Assembly (NCBI RefSeq): GCF_009864005.1 | Contig: NZ_WEZQ01000001.1 | Location: 62,001-126,000, forward strand | Reading direction: 5' to 3' | From: Furfurilactobacillus milii | Lineage (GTDB): Bacteria; Bacillota; Bacilli; Lactobacillales; Lactobacillaceae | Length of the DNA stretch: 64,000 nucleotides | In this document: in pieces, positions 27,918-40,266 of the stretch | How the letters are laid out: each line of letters begins with the position of its first letter | Numbering within the stretch: the stretch's first letter is position 1 | Position numbers and translations under genes: made by a program | Notes under the pieces: model-generated | What the model was told of the DNA's origin: nothing | Databases searched by the model: none | The model's input: only the letters and a program-made list of their open reading frames with translations

Positions 27918-30560
27918 TTAGTCGTTGTCGTCATCAGCATCATCAGATGTATCATCCTGATCAGCTTCAGCACGTTTCAACAATTCGTTGACCTGTGCAT
28001 CAGCGTCACCGGCTGGTTCATCGCCTGCTACTGGTGTCGTCGAATCAACATTCTCGCTTGAAGATGATGGCACTGTGTTATCACCATCAGTTGGTGTCGC
28101 ACTAGCTGAATCATCTTCGTCCTCGATTTCAGGTTCTACTTTGGCCATCGTCGCTACTGAGGCATCTTCATCGATTCGAATCAAATGAACCCCAAGCGCT
28201 GCACGGCCTGTTTCAGAAACAGAATCGATGCTAAAGCGGATCATAACACCCTTGTTAGTCACTAGCATGATATCTTCTGTGCCATTAACCGTCGTTAATC
28301 CAGTCAATGGCCCATTCTTAGCTGTCACGTTAACAGTCTTAATCCCTTTACCACCGCGACCCTTAATTGGGTATTCGCTGGCCTTAGTTTGTTTACCGTA
28401 ACCCTTCTCGCTAATAACAAGCACATGACTGTCCGGCTTCAACACGTCAGCACCAACAACAAAGTCGTCATCACGCAAACGAATTCCGCGAACTCCGGCT
28501 GCAGAACGACCCATGTCACGAACAGCATCTTCTGCAAACGATACCGCGTAACCAAGGTGTGTTCCGATAATCATGTTTTGATGACCATCCGTGATGGAAA
28601 CATTCATCAATTCATCACCATCGTGCAAATTAATGGCCTTCAGTCCGTTACTCCGGATATTACTGAACTCACTAACAGCCGTGCGTTTAACCACACCATG
28701 AACCGTCGTGAAGAACAAATAATTATTGCTCTCATCCGGACCACCCTTGACGTTGATCACCGCTTGAATACGTTCACCGGCATCCACGCCAAGTAAGTTG
28801 ATCACTGGAATTCCCTTAGCTGTTCGGCCGTATTCAGGAATTTCGTAGCCCTTCATGGCATAGACTTTCCCCGTGTTGGTAAACATCATCAACCGGTCAT
28901 GAGTCGACGTAGAAATCAGGTGTTCAATGAAGTCGTCATCATGAACGTTCATACCTTGAACTCCACGGCCACCACGATGTTGAGCCTTAAACTCGGTTGT
29001 TGGTAGACGTTTGATATAACCATTGTGGGTCAACGTCACAATGACGTCTTCTTCTTCGATTAAATCTTCGTCTTCAATATTCGAAATGTCACCGACCTGT
29101 AACTCAGTCCGGCGTTTGTCACCAAACTTAGTCTGAATTTCAAGTAGTTCTTGGTAGATGATTTCGTTGATCCGTGAATCATGGGCCAAGATATCCTTGT
29201 AGTCAGCGATATCTTTCATCAACCCAGTGTATTCATCTTCAATTTTGCCACGTTCCAAACCAGTTAACCGAACAAGCCGCATGTCCAAAATGGCTTGCGC
29301 CTGTTTATCAGACAACGAATAGTTGTTCATTAACTGAGCTTTGGCAACATCAGCCGTTTGTGAATTACGAATAATCGAAATAATGGCATCAATGTGGTCT
29401 AAAGCGATCCGCAAACCTTCAAGAATGTGCGCCCGCGCCTGAGCACGCTTTAAATCAAACTCAGTCCGACGACGGATAACACTTTCTTGATGCCGCAAGT
29501 AGTCAATCAAAATTTGCTTAAGACTAAGAACTTTCGGCGTGCCATCTTCAATAGCCAACATGTTGAAGCTGAATGAGGTTTGCAACATCGTCATCTTGTA
29601 CAAATTATTCAAAATAACGGACGCAGAAAAGTCTCGACGCGCGTCAATCACAATCCGCATACCTTCACGATCAGATTCATCGTTGATATCCGTGATACCT
29701 TCGATGCGTTTGTCACGTGCTAATTCAGCGATATGCTCAATCAATCGGGCCTTGTTGACCATGTATGGCAATTCGGTCACGATGATGCGTTCCTTGCCGT
29801 TTTTTTGCGTTTCGATGTCAACTTTTGAACGCACGGTAATGGATCCCTTACCCGTTTCGTAAGCCTTCCGAATACCAGCCTTACCCATAACGATCGCACC
29901 AGTTGGGAAGTCTGGTCCCGGAATGGCTTCCATCAGATCAGCCGTTGTGGCATCAGGGTTGTCCATCAAAATGTGGATTCCCTTGATAACTTCAGCCAAG
30001 TTATGCGGTGGAATACTCGTCGCCATCCCCACGGCAATCCCTGAAGCACCGTTAACTAACAGGTTAGGGAACCGCGCTGGCAATACTGTTGGTTCACGTT
30101 CTGTACCGTCATAGTTGTCTTGGAAATCAATCGTATTTTTATTGATATCACGTAACATTTCCAGTGCAATCTTACTCATCCGCACTTCCGTGTAACGCAT
30201 AGCAGCCGCACCGTCACCATCGACAGAACCGAAGTTCCCGTGACCGTCAACTAACATATACCGGTAACTAAAATCTTGTGCCATTCGCACCATGGATTCG
30301 TACACGGCGCTGTCACCATGTGGGTGATACTTACCTAAAACGTCACCAACAATTCTGGCGGACTTTTTATAGGGCTTATCCGGTGTATTGCCAAGCTCAT
30401 GCATATCGTACAAAATCCGGCGGTGAACCGGCTTCATTCCGTCACGAACATCTGGCAGCGCCCGGGCGACAATAACGGACATCGCATAATCCAAAAATGA
30501 TGTCCGCATCGTTTGCGACAAATTGACGTCGGTGATGCGACTTGGTAAATCTTCGCTCAT
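27918..30560 (-). CDS. gyrA: DNA gyrase subunit A
   Basis: 880 residues. The breakage-reunion domain starts near [25 protein letters not shown], with the catalytic tyrosine in [13 protein letters not shown]. The quinolone-resistance region has [16 protein letters not shown] with S and E at the usual sensitive positions. The six-bladed DNA-wrapping C-terminal domain includes the GyrA box [10 protein letters not shown]. The tail is unusually acidic and Ser/Thr-rich (last about 65 residues). With GyrB it introduces negative supercoils. It lies 63 bp after gyrB with no terminator between. Confidence 0.98.
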   Translation of the reverse strand: MSEDLPSRITDVNLSQTMRTSFLDYAMSVIVARALPDVRDGMKPVHRRILYDMHELGNTPDKPYKKSARIVGDVLGKYHPHGDSAVYESMVRMAQDFSYRYMLVDGHGNFGSVDGDGAAAMRYTEVRMSKIALEMLRDINKNTIDFQDNYDGTEREPTVLPARFPNLLVNGASGIAVGMATSIPPHNLAEVIKGIHILMDNPDATTADLMEAIPGPDFPTGAIVMGKAGIRKAYETGKGSITVRSKVDIETQKNGKERIIVTELPYMVNKARLIEHIAELARDKRIEGITDINDESDREGMRIVIDARRDFSASVILNNLYKMTMLQTSFSFNMLAIEDGTPKVLSLKQILIDYLRHQESVIRRRTEFDLKRAQARAHILEGLRIALDHIDAIISIIRNSQTADVAKAQLMNNYSLSDKQAQAILDMRLVRLTGLERGKIEDEYTGLMKDIADYKDILAHDSRINEIIYQELLEIQTKFGDKRRTELQVGDISNIEDEDLIEEEDVIVTLTHNGYIKRLPTTEFKAQHRGGRGVQGMNVHDDDFIEHLISTSTHDRLMMFTNTGKVYAMKGYEIPEYGRTAKGIPVINLLGVDAGERIQAVINVKGGPDESNNYLFFTTVHGVVKRTAVSEFSNIRSNGLKAINLHDGDELMNVSITDGHQNMIIGTHLGYAVSFAEDAVRDMGRSAAGVRGIRLRDDDFVVGADVLKPDSHVLVISEKGYGKQTKASEYPIKGRGGKGIKTVNVTAKNGPLTGLTTVNGTEDIMLVTNKGVMIRFSIDSVSETGRAALGVHLIRIDEDASVATMAKVEPEIEDEDDSASATPTDGDNTVPSSSSENVDSTTPVAGDEPAGDADAQVNELLKRAEADQDDTSDDADDDND

Positions 30561-30623
30561 TTCGCTACTCCTTTGTCTTCGTTCTTACGTCGGCGCTCTA
30601 GTACTTTAATTCACACAAACAAA

Positions 30624-32666
<2,043 letters not shown>

Positions 32667-32740
32667 TCAAACGTGGTCCAGCATCTAAAAACGGACCGTT
32701 AACCACGTTGCTCAAAAACTGCTGCTTACTAACTTGTTAC

Positions 32741-33925
32741 TTACTCCTGTTTTGGTTCCTGTCCATCGTTACCGTTTTGACTATCACTACCATCGCTTGA
32801 TGATAATGATTCATCCTGACTTAAATGACCGCTAGCGATATTAAATATCGTCGGGTCATTGATCAGTTTACGGGCAATACCGCTTAACGATGTGGTGGTT
32901 AGAAAGGTTTGCACCTTGTCTTGAATAGACCGTAACAGGTGTGTCTGTCTTGCATCATCCAGTTCACTCAGGACGTCATCTAGTAACAACACTGGATATT
33001 CACCTGTGATTGCCTTCATCAAATCAATTTCAGCTAGTTTCACAGATAATGCCGTCGTTCGTTGCTGACCTTGTGAGCCAAATGTCTGGACATTTTTACC
33101 GTTAACCATGAAGTGAAGGTCATCGCGGTGAGGGCCAATTAATGTCGTCCCTTGCTCGATTTCCTTCGCTTGTTGTCGCTCAAACTGTTCCTGATACGCC
33201 TTGTACAACGTATCGACACTTTGTTCGCGCGTTGCTTTAATCTGGTTAACGTATTCAAACGCGAGTTCTTCGCGCTCTTGTGAAATCACTTTATGCACTT
33301 GTTGCGCCCAAACGGCTAGTTGATCAAGAAAATTCAACCGTGCGGCAACAATTTCAGCACCAAACGCCGCTAGTTGGTCACTCAACACACCGAGATAAAC
33401 CAAATCCTTAGCCTGTTTACGTTGCAATTGCCGCAAGTAATTATTCCGCTGTCGCAAAATTGAACGATACTGACCAGCGTTATACAGATACTTAGGACTC
33501 ATTTGCCCAAATTCTTGGTCAATGAAATGCCTTCGCACTGATGGCGATCCTTTAACCAGCTCTAAATCCTCTGGAGCAAACAAAATCACATTAAGATTGC
33601 CCACATAAGCCGATAAACGAGCCTGCTCAAGGTGGTTCACCTTGGCTTTTTTGCCTTTCTTGCTAAATGTCAGCTCCAATGGCGTAACCGTATTCGTTTT
33701 ATGAACACGACCAGCAACTAAGGCCTCATTAGCCTGCCAGCCAATTAAGTCACGATCATTTGCCGTTCTGTGCGAACGCGTCAAGGCTAAAACGTAAATT
33801 GCTTCCAGCAGGTTTGTCTTTCCCTGTGCATTTTCGCCCAGTAACACATTCACACCTTGATTAAATTTGACGTCAAGGTCAGCGTAATTACGAAAATTCT
33901 TGAGGTGTAAACCTTCCAGGTACAT
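32741..33925 (-). CDS. recF: DNA replication and repair protein RecF
   Basis: 394 residues. SMC-like ATPase with Walker [15 protein letters not shown] at about residues 32-45, the signature region [20 protein letters not shown] and Walker [15 protein letters not shown]. It loads RecA at single-strand gaps. The C-terminal tail of about 25 residues is Ser/Asp/Asn-rich. Its ATG directly follows the yaaA stop codon (TAAATG), so the two are coupled. Confidence 0.97.
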   Translation of the reverse strand: MYLEGLHLKNFRNYADLDVKFNQGVNVLLGENAQGKTNLLEAIYVLALTRSHRTANDRDLIGWQANEALVAGRVHKTNTVTPLELTFSKKGKKAKVNHLEQARLSAYVGNLNVILFAPEDLELVKGSPSVRRHFIDQEFGQMSPKYLYNAGQYRSILRQRNNYLRQLQRKQAKDLVYLGVLSDQLAAFGAEIVAARLNFLDQLAVWAQQVHKVISQEREELAFEYVNQIKATREQSVDTLYKAYQEQFERQQAKEIEQGTTLIGPHRDDLHFMVNGKNVQTFGSQGQQRTTALSVKLAEIDLMKAITGEYPVLLLDDVLSELDDARQTHLLRSIQDKVQTFLTTTSLSGIARKLINDPTIFNIASGHLSQDESLSSSDGSDSQNGNDGQEPKQE

Positions 33926-34186
33926 TTACGCATCCTTTTCCGTTGAGTCTGCTGACTGATTTTGCCGTATAAAAAATAGCCCTACATCTGGGACATCCAC
34001 TGAATCACCAGGATAAAGTTTACGACCACGACGATCATCCGGTTCGTTATTAACGGACACTGAATGTTCGCGTAAGTACCACTTAGCCTGGCCGCCTGAA
34101 TCAACAACTGATTCTTCTTTCAACAGTTGGCCCAAAGTAATGAAGGCTGTCTTGATTAAAACTTCTTTTTTCACAATCAACACCAT
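33926..34186 (-). CDS. yaaA: S4-domain protein YaaA
   Basis: 86 residues from the ATG at 34186, or 82 from a GTG at 34174. The AAGGG ribosome site abuts the ATG, so a downstream GTG or TTG start is possible. The S4 RNA-binding core reads ITLGQLLKEESVVDSGGQAKWYL, then NNEPDDRRGRKLYPGD. A small conserved RNA-binding protein always found between dnaN and recF; exact role unclear. Confidence 0.92.
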   Translation of the reverse strand: MVLIVKKEVLIKTAFITLGQLLKEESVVDSGGQAKWYLREHSVSVNNEPDDRRGRKLYPGDSVDVPDVGLFFIRQNQSADSTEKDA

Positions 34187-34204
34187 CCCTTACTTACAGT
34201 AACT

Positions 34205-34233
34205 ATTATACCGTTTTCAGAACCGAAAAACAA
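34205..34233 (-). promoter_or_regulatory. promoter of yaaA-recF-gyrB-gyrA
   Basis: Minus-strand TTGTTT (34228-34233) and a perfect TATAAT (34205-34210) with a 17-bp spacer, just upstream of yaaA. Confidence 0.75.
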
Positions 34234-34464
34234 TTAATTAACCGGTTTTTACGCCCTATAATCGATTTTATATCTTTTTAAATACCCGATACTAACGAAC
34301 CCTCAAAATGGCTAAGAGACGCTTTAAACGCAAAATACGACAAAATCGCCTTAAAAAACGACTTTTATTTCGAATCTTGCCGTTGTTTTCCAATTTCCAC
34401 GTTCTGTCGTTTGGAATTACCGGAAACACGTTAGCCACAGAAAGTGACTTTCACAAGCTTGGCG
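34234..34464. other. dnaN-yaaA gap
   Basis: Apart from the yaaA promoter and the dnaN terminator the gap has no gene with a ribosome site. An open plus-strand frame begins at 34308, but it runs through the terminator hairpin and into antisense dnaN, so I do not call it. Confidence 0.5.
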
Positions 34465-34521
34465 CAAAAAAGGAGCACTCCGAGACCAGTAGCATTTTGG
34501 TCTCGGAGTGCTCCTTTTTGA
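34465..34521 (-). terminator. strong bidirectional dnaN terminator
   Basis: An 18-bp perfect stem (34471-34488 with 34498-34515) starting AGGAGCACTCCGAG, with A and T runs on both sides. Confidence 0.95.
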
Positions 34522-34538
34522 ATTACTTATGCATTCAA

Positions 34539-35678
34539 CTAAAACGTCCGCACAGGTGTAATTAGTTGAATAAAGTTTTGTTCATCCTCACTTGGTACCA
34601 AGGTGAATGGCCGTAGTGCCGAAGTGAAGCTTAATTTAATCTGTGATTGACCAAAAGAACGCAACGCATCCTTCAGGTAATCTGGGTTAAACGAAATCTC
34701 TAAGTCTGACCCTTCTAGGCTGATGGCCGATAGATTTTCTTCAACAGCACCAACATCTGGTGAGTTGCCGAAAATTGTGGCCGATTTTTCTTCGCCCTTC
34801 AACGTGATTTTAACCACGTTGTTACGACTTTCATGTGATAACAACGAAGCACGTTCAATAGCAGATAGTAACGTTGGTGCTGAAATTTCCATGGTCGTGT
34901 CAGATTCACTAGGAATTAGGCGTGACGTATCTGGATAATTTCCTTCTAACAAACGTGAATAGAAAGATGTGTCACCGAGTAAGAAGAGCACCTGGTTTTC
35001 AGCGAGGCGCATTTTAACATCAGTGCTGTCTTCACCAATCATCCGTGATAGTTCAACTAAGGACTTCCCGGGGATGATTACGTCATGAGTTTCCGTAGCT
35101 GGTGTCGGCAGCGTGATCTTGCGCTGACTTAAACGATGTGAATCAGTAGCAACAGCTGTAAATTGATCACCGGCCAAAGTAAAGTGAACCCCAGTCAAAA
35201 TTGGGCGACTTTCTTGGTTTGAAACGGCAATAACTGTGGTGTTGATGATGTCACGGAAGACATCCCCAGCCAGTGTTACTTCATCATCGCTTTCAATTTC
35301 AGGTAAGTGCGGGTAGCTATTGGCATCCAACCCGTTGATCGTAAAGGCAGCTGCTCCAGATGTAATGTTTGCCTGAAAACCTTCTTTAACTGCGATGGTC
35401 ATCGTAGCTTCTGGTAACCGTTTGACGATCTCACCAAAGAAACGTGCTGGTAAAACAATGTTACCTGCTTCTTCAACATTTAGTTCTGCGTTTTCATCAT
35501 CAGCACGGAGTGTGGTTTCAATCGAAATGTCGGTATCGGATCCAGTAAAGGTAATTTCATTATTGGTAACTTCTAGCTTTAATCCGGTTAATATCGGAAT
35601 TGTTGTTTTTGTAGAAATGGCACGCGAAACATCATTGAGCTTTTTAATAAAACTTTGTCGATTGACCGTAAATTTCAT
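34539..35678 (-). CDS. dnaN: DNA polymerase III sliding clamp (beta)
   Basis: 379 residues, normal length. Starts MKFTVNRQSFIKKLNDVSRAIS. Three clamp domains, with the RPILTGVHF and DSHRLSQRKI segments in the middle domain and ITPVRTF at the end in place of the more common LPVRT. The clamp tethers polymerase to DNA. Its promoter and the unwinding part of oriC share the gap to dnaA. Confidence 0.98.
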   Translation of the reverse strand: MKFTVNRQSFIKKLNDVSRAISTKTTIPILTGLKLEVTNNEITFTGSDTDISIETTLRADDENAELNVEEAGNIVLPARFFGEIVKRLPEATMTIAVKEGFQANITSGAAAFTINGLDANSYPHLPEIESDDEVTLAGDVFRDIINTTVIAVSNQESRPILTGVHFTLAGDQFTAVATDSHRLSQRKITLPTPATETHDVIIPGKSLVELSRMIGEDSTDVKMRLAENQVLFLLGDTSFYSRLLEGNYPDTSRLIPSESDTTMEISAPTLLSAIERASLLSHESRNNVVKITLKGEEKSATIFGNSPDVGAVEENLSAISLEGSDLEISFNPDYLKDALRSFGQSQIKLSFTSALRPFTLVPSEDEQNFIQLITPVRTF

Positions 35679-35702
35679 TCTTAGTCCCCCAAAGTGGTTT
35701 AT

Positions 35703-35728
35703 GTAATTTGGGGCAAAGCCCCATTACT
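35703..35728. other. hairpin in the dnaN leader
   Basis: GTAAT-TT-GGGGC and GCCCC-ATTAC pair around AAA just upstream of the dnaN ribosome site. It lies beside the origin unwinding region. Confidence 0.5.
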
Positions 35729-35745
35729 TATTTAAGATATAAAGA

Positions 35746-35865
35746 TAGTCGTAGTAGTAGGCAGTGTGGATACTGTGGAAAACCAAGAATTTCAAGAACT
35801 GGTAAAGTTTTCCACCTGTGGATAACTCAAGTAAAACTCAGATGGTTTCGATTTACTTATCCACA
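35746..35865. other. oriC part 2: DnaA-trio and DnaA boxes between dnaA and dnaN
   Basis: Plus strand: TAG-TCG-TAG-TAG-TAG (35746-35760), GCAG, then a DnaA box TGTGGATAC (35765-35773). Read 3' to 5' this is box, GC spacer and GAT repeats, the DnaA-trio arrangement of the Bacillus unwinding system. Further boxes: TTTTCCACC (35808-35816), TGTGGATAA (35817-35825) and TTATCCACA (35857-35865). AT-rich DNA lies to the left (35700-35745). Confidence 0.85.
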
Positions 35866-35906
35866 GGTCCTAACGACGTCCTGCCCCCATGATACGCCAG
35901 TTTTCA

Positions 35907-37241
35907 CTAGCGTTGTATCTCAATTTTAAGCTGCTGAATGTTTTCAGCAAGTTTTGCGTCGTTTGAAATACTCTCTGCAATTTTGTCGCAAGAATGCAAA
36001 ACGGTTGTGTGGTCTTTGCCACCAAAGGCTTTACCGATTTTTGGCAAGGATGAATTCGTTAATTCACGGGCTAGATACATCGCAATTTGCCGTGGGACAA
36101 CGATTTCCTTCATCCGCTTTTTACCTTTAAGATCGACGAGATTAACGTCAAAGTAGCTTGCAACCTTCTGTTGAATGAGTTCGATCGTAAGTGTTGGTTT
36201 GCTTTCGAGGTTAAGGCTCTTCAATGCATTGTGAACTAAGTCTTCATCAATCGGCTTCTTTTGGAGGCGCGAATAGGCCTGTACACGTGCGAGAGCGCCT
36301 TCCAATTCACGGACGTTACTATTGACCTGACTGGCAATGATTTCGAGTGCGTCATCAGGAATTTCAATTTGTTCACGCTCAGCTTTATTACGTAAAATGG
36401 CAATTCGTGTTTCTAAGTCAGGCGCCGTAATGTCAACGGATAGGCCCCATTTGAAGCGGCTCACTAAGCGGTCTTGTAACTTAGGAATTTCGTTGGGCAA
36501 GCGATCAGACGTCAACACGATTTGTTTACTATTGTTGTAAAGTTGCTCAAACGTATGGAAGAACTCTTCCTGAGTCCCTTCCTTGTCTGCAAAGAATTGA
36601 ATATCGTCCACAAGGAGTAAATCAACGTACCGATACTTCAACCTGAATTGTTCCTGAGTCTTGTCACGGATCGACATAACCATATCATTGGTGAACTCTT
36701 CACTGGTGACGTACATGACGTTGGTATTAGGGTTACGAGCAATCATGGCATGGCCGATGGCGTGCATTAAATGCGTTTTACCCAGGCCAACACCACCATA
36801 AAGAAACAAGGGGTTGTACAAGGTCCCAGGTTCCTCAGAAACCGCCATAGCAGCAGCATTCGCCATCTGGTTCCCCTTACCAATAACGAATGTATCAAAT
36901 GTGTATTTGTCATTTAGAGAGTTTGCGTGATTAACAACTTCAGTTGTGGCAGTGTCAGTAACAGGTTCCTTTACTGTTGGCTGAGCCGGTTGTTCTCCCT
37001 CAATGACGTACTCGGGTTCCAACTCAGCTTGAAAATCGGAGAAAGCAAATTCGACCAGTTTTGGGGTTAGAGTCCGCTCCCAGTAGTCTTTATGAAGCTG
37101 GGAAGGAACTTGTAAAACGAAGCGTGGCGGCTGGTAAGAAAGAGGCAGTGCTGATTCGACCCACGTATTAAAGGTAACGGGTGACAAATTAGCGCGAAAA
37201 CTTTCTTTTAAACCATCCCAGAGTGTGTTTTTATCGACCAC
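35907..37241 (-). CDS. dnaA: chromosomal replication initiator DnaA
   Basis: 444 residues. Domain I (1 to about 85) begins [22 protein letters not shown] short linker follows. The AAA+ domain has Walker [12 protein letters not shown] near residue 150 and VDDIQF. The C-terminal helix-turn-helix contains [15 protein letters not shown], which binds DnaA boxes. The start is GTG at 37241 with GGAGG 8 nt before it. It opens oriC and is flanked by DnaA-box clusters on both sides. Confidence 0.98.
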   Translation of the reverse strand: MVDKNTLWDGLKESFRANLSPVTFNTWVESALPLSYQPPRFVLQVPSQLHKDYWERTLTPKLVEFAFSDFQAELEPEYVIEGEQPAQPTVKEPVTDTATTEVVNHANSLNDKYTFDTFVIGKGNQMANAAAMAVSEEPGTLYNPLFLYGGVGLGKTHLMHAIGHAMIARNPNTNVMYVTSEEFTNDMVMSIRDKTQEQFRLKYRYVDLLLVDDIQFFADKEGTQEEFFHTFEQLYNNSKQIVLTSDRLPNEIPKLQDRLVSRFKWGLSVDITAPDLETRIAILRNKAEREQIEIPDDALEIIASQVNSNVRELEGALARVQAYSRLQKKPIDEDLVHNALKSLNLESKPTLTIELIQQKVASYFDVNLVDLKGKKRMKEIVVPRQIAMYLARELTNSSLPKIGKAFGGKDHTTVLHSCDKIAESISNDAKLAENIQQLKIEIQR

Positions 37242-37345
37242 CGATGAAGCCTCCTAGAATGAATTATGCATAAATAGTAATAATTTATGGCGAAAAATGG
37301 AAATAACAAAATCTGCAAAGACAACTTTAGCATGAACAAACTGAG

Positions 37346-37650
37346 TTTTCCACAGGTTCCACAGAACAAGTTACGAATGTTCCACAGGATTGTGTGAAGG
37401 TTATCCACAGGAGCGTTGAAAAATCAGGATTTGGCTTCTGTGAAACAAGTTTTCCACCGGCGAGTGTGATTAAATAACGTTGAGAACAATAGCTTTCGAA
37501 AAGTTATCCACAGAAAAAATCAGAGGTGTGGATAACTTTTCAAACGGCTGTGGATTTGTGTATTTTGCTGTTAAAATCCTGTGGAAATAGCGTTTTTTAA
37601 AATCTAAAATCCACTGAACCTGTGGATTAGTTTTTCCAATCTGTGGATAA
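37346..37650. other. oriC part 1: DnaA-box cluster between dnaA and rpmH
   Basis: Perfect boxes TTATCCACA at 37401-37409 and 37504-37512, and inverted copies at 37527-37535 and 37642-37650. Variants at 37346-37354, 37450-37458, 37549-37557, 37580-37588 and 37621-37629. With the dnaA-dnaN boxes this gives a bipartite origin. Genes diverge here: dnaA leftward, rpmH rightward. Confidence 0.92.
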
Positions 37651-37689
37651 CTTTTGACTCACAAATTACCAGAATCGACAATTTGTTGT

Positions 37690-37717
37690 TTGCAAGTAAC
37701 TCTGTCTATGATATTAT
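37690..37717 (+). promoter_or_regulatory. rpmH promoter
   Basis: TTGCAA (37690-37695) and TATTAT (37712-37717) with a 16-bp spacer, at the edge of the DnaA-box cluster. The rpmH leader of about 130 nt follows. Confidence 0.6.
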
Positions 37718-37856
37718 ATTTAGGAACTGCATGAGTTTTCTCGTGCGCTAGCTTTTAGCTAATCAAACATATATGTAACGCTGGATATCCAAGTGTGTCG
37801 TCACGTCACCACTAAGGTATCTGTGTCGTAACGATCCAAAGGAGGTGCAATCCAAC

Positions 37857-37991
37857 ATGAAAAGAACTTACCAACCAAAGAAGCGTCATCGATCACGTGT
37901 CCATGGTTTCCGGAAACGGATGAGCACAAGTAACGGCCGTCAGGTGTTAGCACGTCGGCGCCAAAAGGGCAGAAAAGTATTATCTGCATAA
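37857..37991 (+). CDS. rpmH: 50S ribosomal protein L34
   Basis: 44 residues: starts [20 protein letters not shown] and ends GRKVLSA, the invariant L34 pattern. An AAAGGAGG ribosome site precedes it. It is the first gene to the right of oriC, followed by a terminator and rnpA. Confidence 0.98.
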
Positions 37992-37993
37992 AA

Positions 37994-38029
37994 ACAGGCC
38001 ACTGATATTTTTCAGTGACCTTTTTTATT
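37994..38029 (+). terminator. terminator after rpmH
   Basis: AGGCCACTGA pairs with TCAGTGACCT, followed by TTTTTT. It lies between rpmH and rnpA and probably attenuates rnpA relative to rpmH. Confidence 0.8.
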
Positions 38030-38101
38030 TTTTTAGTCCACGATGACCATTAGTGTTGGTTTTGTGGCGTTGAATCATTTTAGTTGAGGAGATTCGGACC
38101 A

Positions 38102-38446
38102 TTGAGAAAGTCATACCGCATCAAAAAAGAAAGCGAATTTCAAACGGTCTTTGAAACCAGAAACTCGATTGCCAACCGTCAGTTTGTTATCTATACAATG
38201 GATAAACCAGAGCAGCCACATTTTCGTGTCGGAATTTCTGTCGGTAAAAAGATTGGCAACGCTGTCCATCGTAACTGGGTTAAGCGGCGAATTCGGCAGT
38301 CATTGTTGGAGTTAAAGCCAATGCTTCGTCAGGACGTCGACTTCTTAGTTATCGCGCGACCTTCAGCTGATGGGCTATCAATGGCCGAAATCAAAGAAAA
38401 CCTGACGCATGCGTTACGTTTGGCAAAGCTGCTGGATGCAGAGTAG
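38102..38446 (+). CDS. rnpA: ribonuclease P protein component
   Basis: 114 residues starting from TTG ([19 protein letters not shown]), with GAGGAG about 12 nt upstream. The frame extends to an earlier TTG at 38084, but that would include the ribosome site. The RNA-binding signature [15 protein letters not shown] lies near residue 55. It assists the catalytic RNA in maturing tRNA 5' ends. Confidence 0.96.
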   Translation: MRKSYRIKKESEFQTVFETRNSIANRQFVIYTMDKPEQPHFRVGISVGKKIGNAVHRNWVKRRIRQSLLELKPMLRQDVDFLVIARPSADGLSMAEIKENLTHALRLAKLLDAE

Positions 38447-38515
38447 CGTTACAGCAAAATATAAGTGGGCAACATAGGCAGTATCAAAATGAATGAAGTA
38501 AATGAGGAAAAAATC

Positions 38516-39370
38516 GTGAAGTCAAACGGAAAACGCTCCGGCCGTAAAAGCCGACGACGATTAGCGCTGACCATGATTGCTGCAGCCAGTTTATTCTTGG
38601 CAGCGTGTGGTAAAAAGCCAATCACCAGCAGTAGTACAGGATTTTGGGATCACACGATTCTGTATAATTTAAGTCAATTCATCATTTGGCTGAGTCATGT
38701 ATTCGGCGGTTATGGGATGGGGATCATTATGATTACCCTGATCATCCGGATTATTATTCTGCCATTGATGATTTATCAAACGCGGTCAATGCGGCGAATG
38801 CAAGAAATTCAGCCACAATTGTCAGCGTTGCAGAAGAAATATAAGTCGCGTGATACAGCTACGCAACAAAAGCTTCAGGAGGAAACACGAAAATTATATG
38901 CCGAAGTTGGCTATAACCCGGTTTCCGGATGTTTACCACTGATTGTTCAGATGCCAATTATTTGGGCACTGTATCAAGCAATCTATCGGACAGCAGCATT
39001 GAAGACGGGGTCGTTCTTATGGATGCAGCTTGGGGATCGTGATCCTTACTTCATTTTGCCAATCCTTGCGGCCGTCTTCACTTTCATTAGTTCTTGGCTG
39101 AGTGTTAAGAGTCAGCCGGAAAGTAACTCAATGAATGCTGTGATGGTTTGGGGGATGCCAGTGATCATCTTCTTCACTGCCGTATCCGTGCCAACAGCGT
39201 TGTCATTGTACTGGGTAATTTCAAACGCCTTCCAGGCTGGTCAAACATTGTTGATTCAGAATCCTTGGAAGATTAACCGTGAGCGTAAGGAACGTGAAAC
39301 GGCTAAACGCGACCAAGCGAAGGCCAAGCAACGAGCAATCAAAAAGGCTCGTCGGTCACGACGTCGTTAA
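38516..39370 (+). CDS. yidC: membrane protein insertase YidC (lipoprotein type)
   Basis: 284 residues from the GTG at 38516, with GAGG 8 nt upstream. A longer frame from 38465 lacks a ribosome site. A basic N-terminus and lipobox LAAC (residues about 28-31) mark a lipoprotein. Five membrane helices follow, starting at GFWDHTILYNLSQFIIWLS, with the conserved NPVSGCLPLIVQMPI segment and a very basic C-terminal tail that binds ribosomes. It inserts proteins into the membrane. It would normally be followed by jag, which here lies 3.4 kb away. Confidence 0.95.
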   Translation: MKSNGKRSGRKSRRRLALTMIAAASLFLAACGKKPITSSSTGFWDHTILYNLSQFIIWLSHVFGGYGMGIIMITLIIRIIILPLMIYQTRSMRRMQEIQPQLSALQKKYKSRDTATQQKLQEETRKLYAEVGYNPVSGCLPLIVQMPIIWALYQAIYRTAALKTGSFLWMQLGDRDPYFILPILAAVFTFISSWLSVKSQPESNSMNAVMVWGMPVIIFFTAVSVPTALSLYWVISNAFQAGQTLLIQNPWKINRERKERETAKRDQAKAKQRAIKKARRSRRR

Positions 39371-39385
39371 TTTAATAAATGATTG

Positions 39386-39430
39386 AAAAATCTGCACGCC
39401 TCATCAATTGATGAAGCGTGCAGATTTTTT
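39386..39430 (+). terminator. bidirectional terminator between yidC and the MarR gene
   Basis: AAAAATCTGCACGC (39386-39399) pairs with GCGTGCAGATTTTTT (39416-39430). It serves convergent genes. Confidence 0.9.
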
Positions 39431-39481
39431 AAAATCGTGTAAAAATTATGCCTATTGTAAACAGCAAAGATTATATAATAA

Positions 39482-39952
39482 CTAATTTATGAGGCCGGAC
39501 TGAACACTTTCTAGAATGAACTCAATGCGCTCTTCCATTTGATTCATATCTTCAAGTGGATGAGTCATCAGGATATTGATAGCCAGTGCTTCAATTCGTT
39601 TGTACCAAAACTGATAAACTTTTTTTCCTGAAGCTAATAGCTTTAAATTGTGCACCCGTCGATCTTTTGTATCCTCGACTTGCTGGACCAAATTGAGTTT
39701 CATAAGAGCAGTAATCCGCGTTGAAAGCAGCGGACTCGACATGCGGAAAAGGTGGCTAAGCTTCGAAGATGTGATTCCTGGTTCTAAACCAATCTGAGTA
39801 ACCAGTAAAATATCGCGTAGACCCAGTTTTGGAAGATTGCCAACGTCCATGTTGACCTTCTGTAATGCATAGATATCGGCGAGGTGGCCATGAATTAACA
39901 AGGTCGTCATTCGGGCGATGTCAGCCTGCGAAGGTTGAGCTTGCTGTGTCAC
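39482..39952 (-). CDS. MarR-family transcriptional regulator
   Basis: 156 residues. The winged helix-turn-helix region spans about residues 45-115 (GLEPGITSSKLSHLFRMSSPLLSTRITAL), with a wing at DTKDRRVHNLKL. It is divergent from the TMEM175-like gene and could regulate it. The gap between them holds a GCGCAAGTGCGC palindrome. Confidence 0.8.
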   Translation of the reverse strand: MTQQAQPSQADIARMTTLLIHGHLADIYALQKVNMDVGNLPKLGLRDILLVTQIGLEPGITSSKLSHLFRMSSPLLSTRITALMKLNLVQQVEDTKDRRVHNLKLLASGKKVYQFWYKRIEALAINILMTHPLEDMNQMEERIEFILESVQSGLIN

Positions 39953-40266
39953 TTTAATGACTCCAATCTGTATAGCTTTTAATGTGGTTTTTAGCGCAAG
40001 TGCGCCGAGTGCGCTATGTATAGAATAGACGGGTGGTGTAAACAGTTCAAGCCGTCAATGATTACAATAACGTTACAAATGAAACTATTGCGGTCATTCA
40101 TTATTTATTGACTATAAGTTTTGCGATGAATATTGGCTACGATTCGAATTAATTTACCGATGACAACTATTTTGGCTCAGATTGCTGTTCGGCACACTTT
40201 ATAGTGGTGTCTATGCTTAAAGAACCTTAAACTGATAGTAGTTTCGATTTGGAGATGGCATGAGCG
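39953..40266. other. divergent regulatory gap between MarR gene and TMEM175-like gene
   Basis: It holds the perfect palindrome GCGCAAGTGCGC (39994-40005) next to a further AGTGCGCT half-site, a possible MarR operator. No clear promoter pair or gene was found in the remaining AT-rich sequence. Confidence 0.4.

Noticed and set aside
34308-34565. Basic 85-codon plus-strand frame (MAKRRFKRK start)
   Set aside because: It runs through the dnaN terminator hairpin and into antisense dnaN, has no ribosome site, and its composition reflects AT-rich intergenic DNA.
35060-35080. CTTCCCGGGGAT in dnaN as a Noc box
   Set aside because: Too many mismatches outside the CCCGGG core; coding context explains it.
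37242-37856. Protein-coding gene at 37208-37408
   Set aside because: The frame covers DnaA boxes and the dnaA ribosome site; it is a by-product of the origin sequence.
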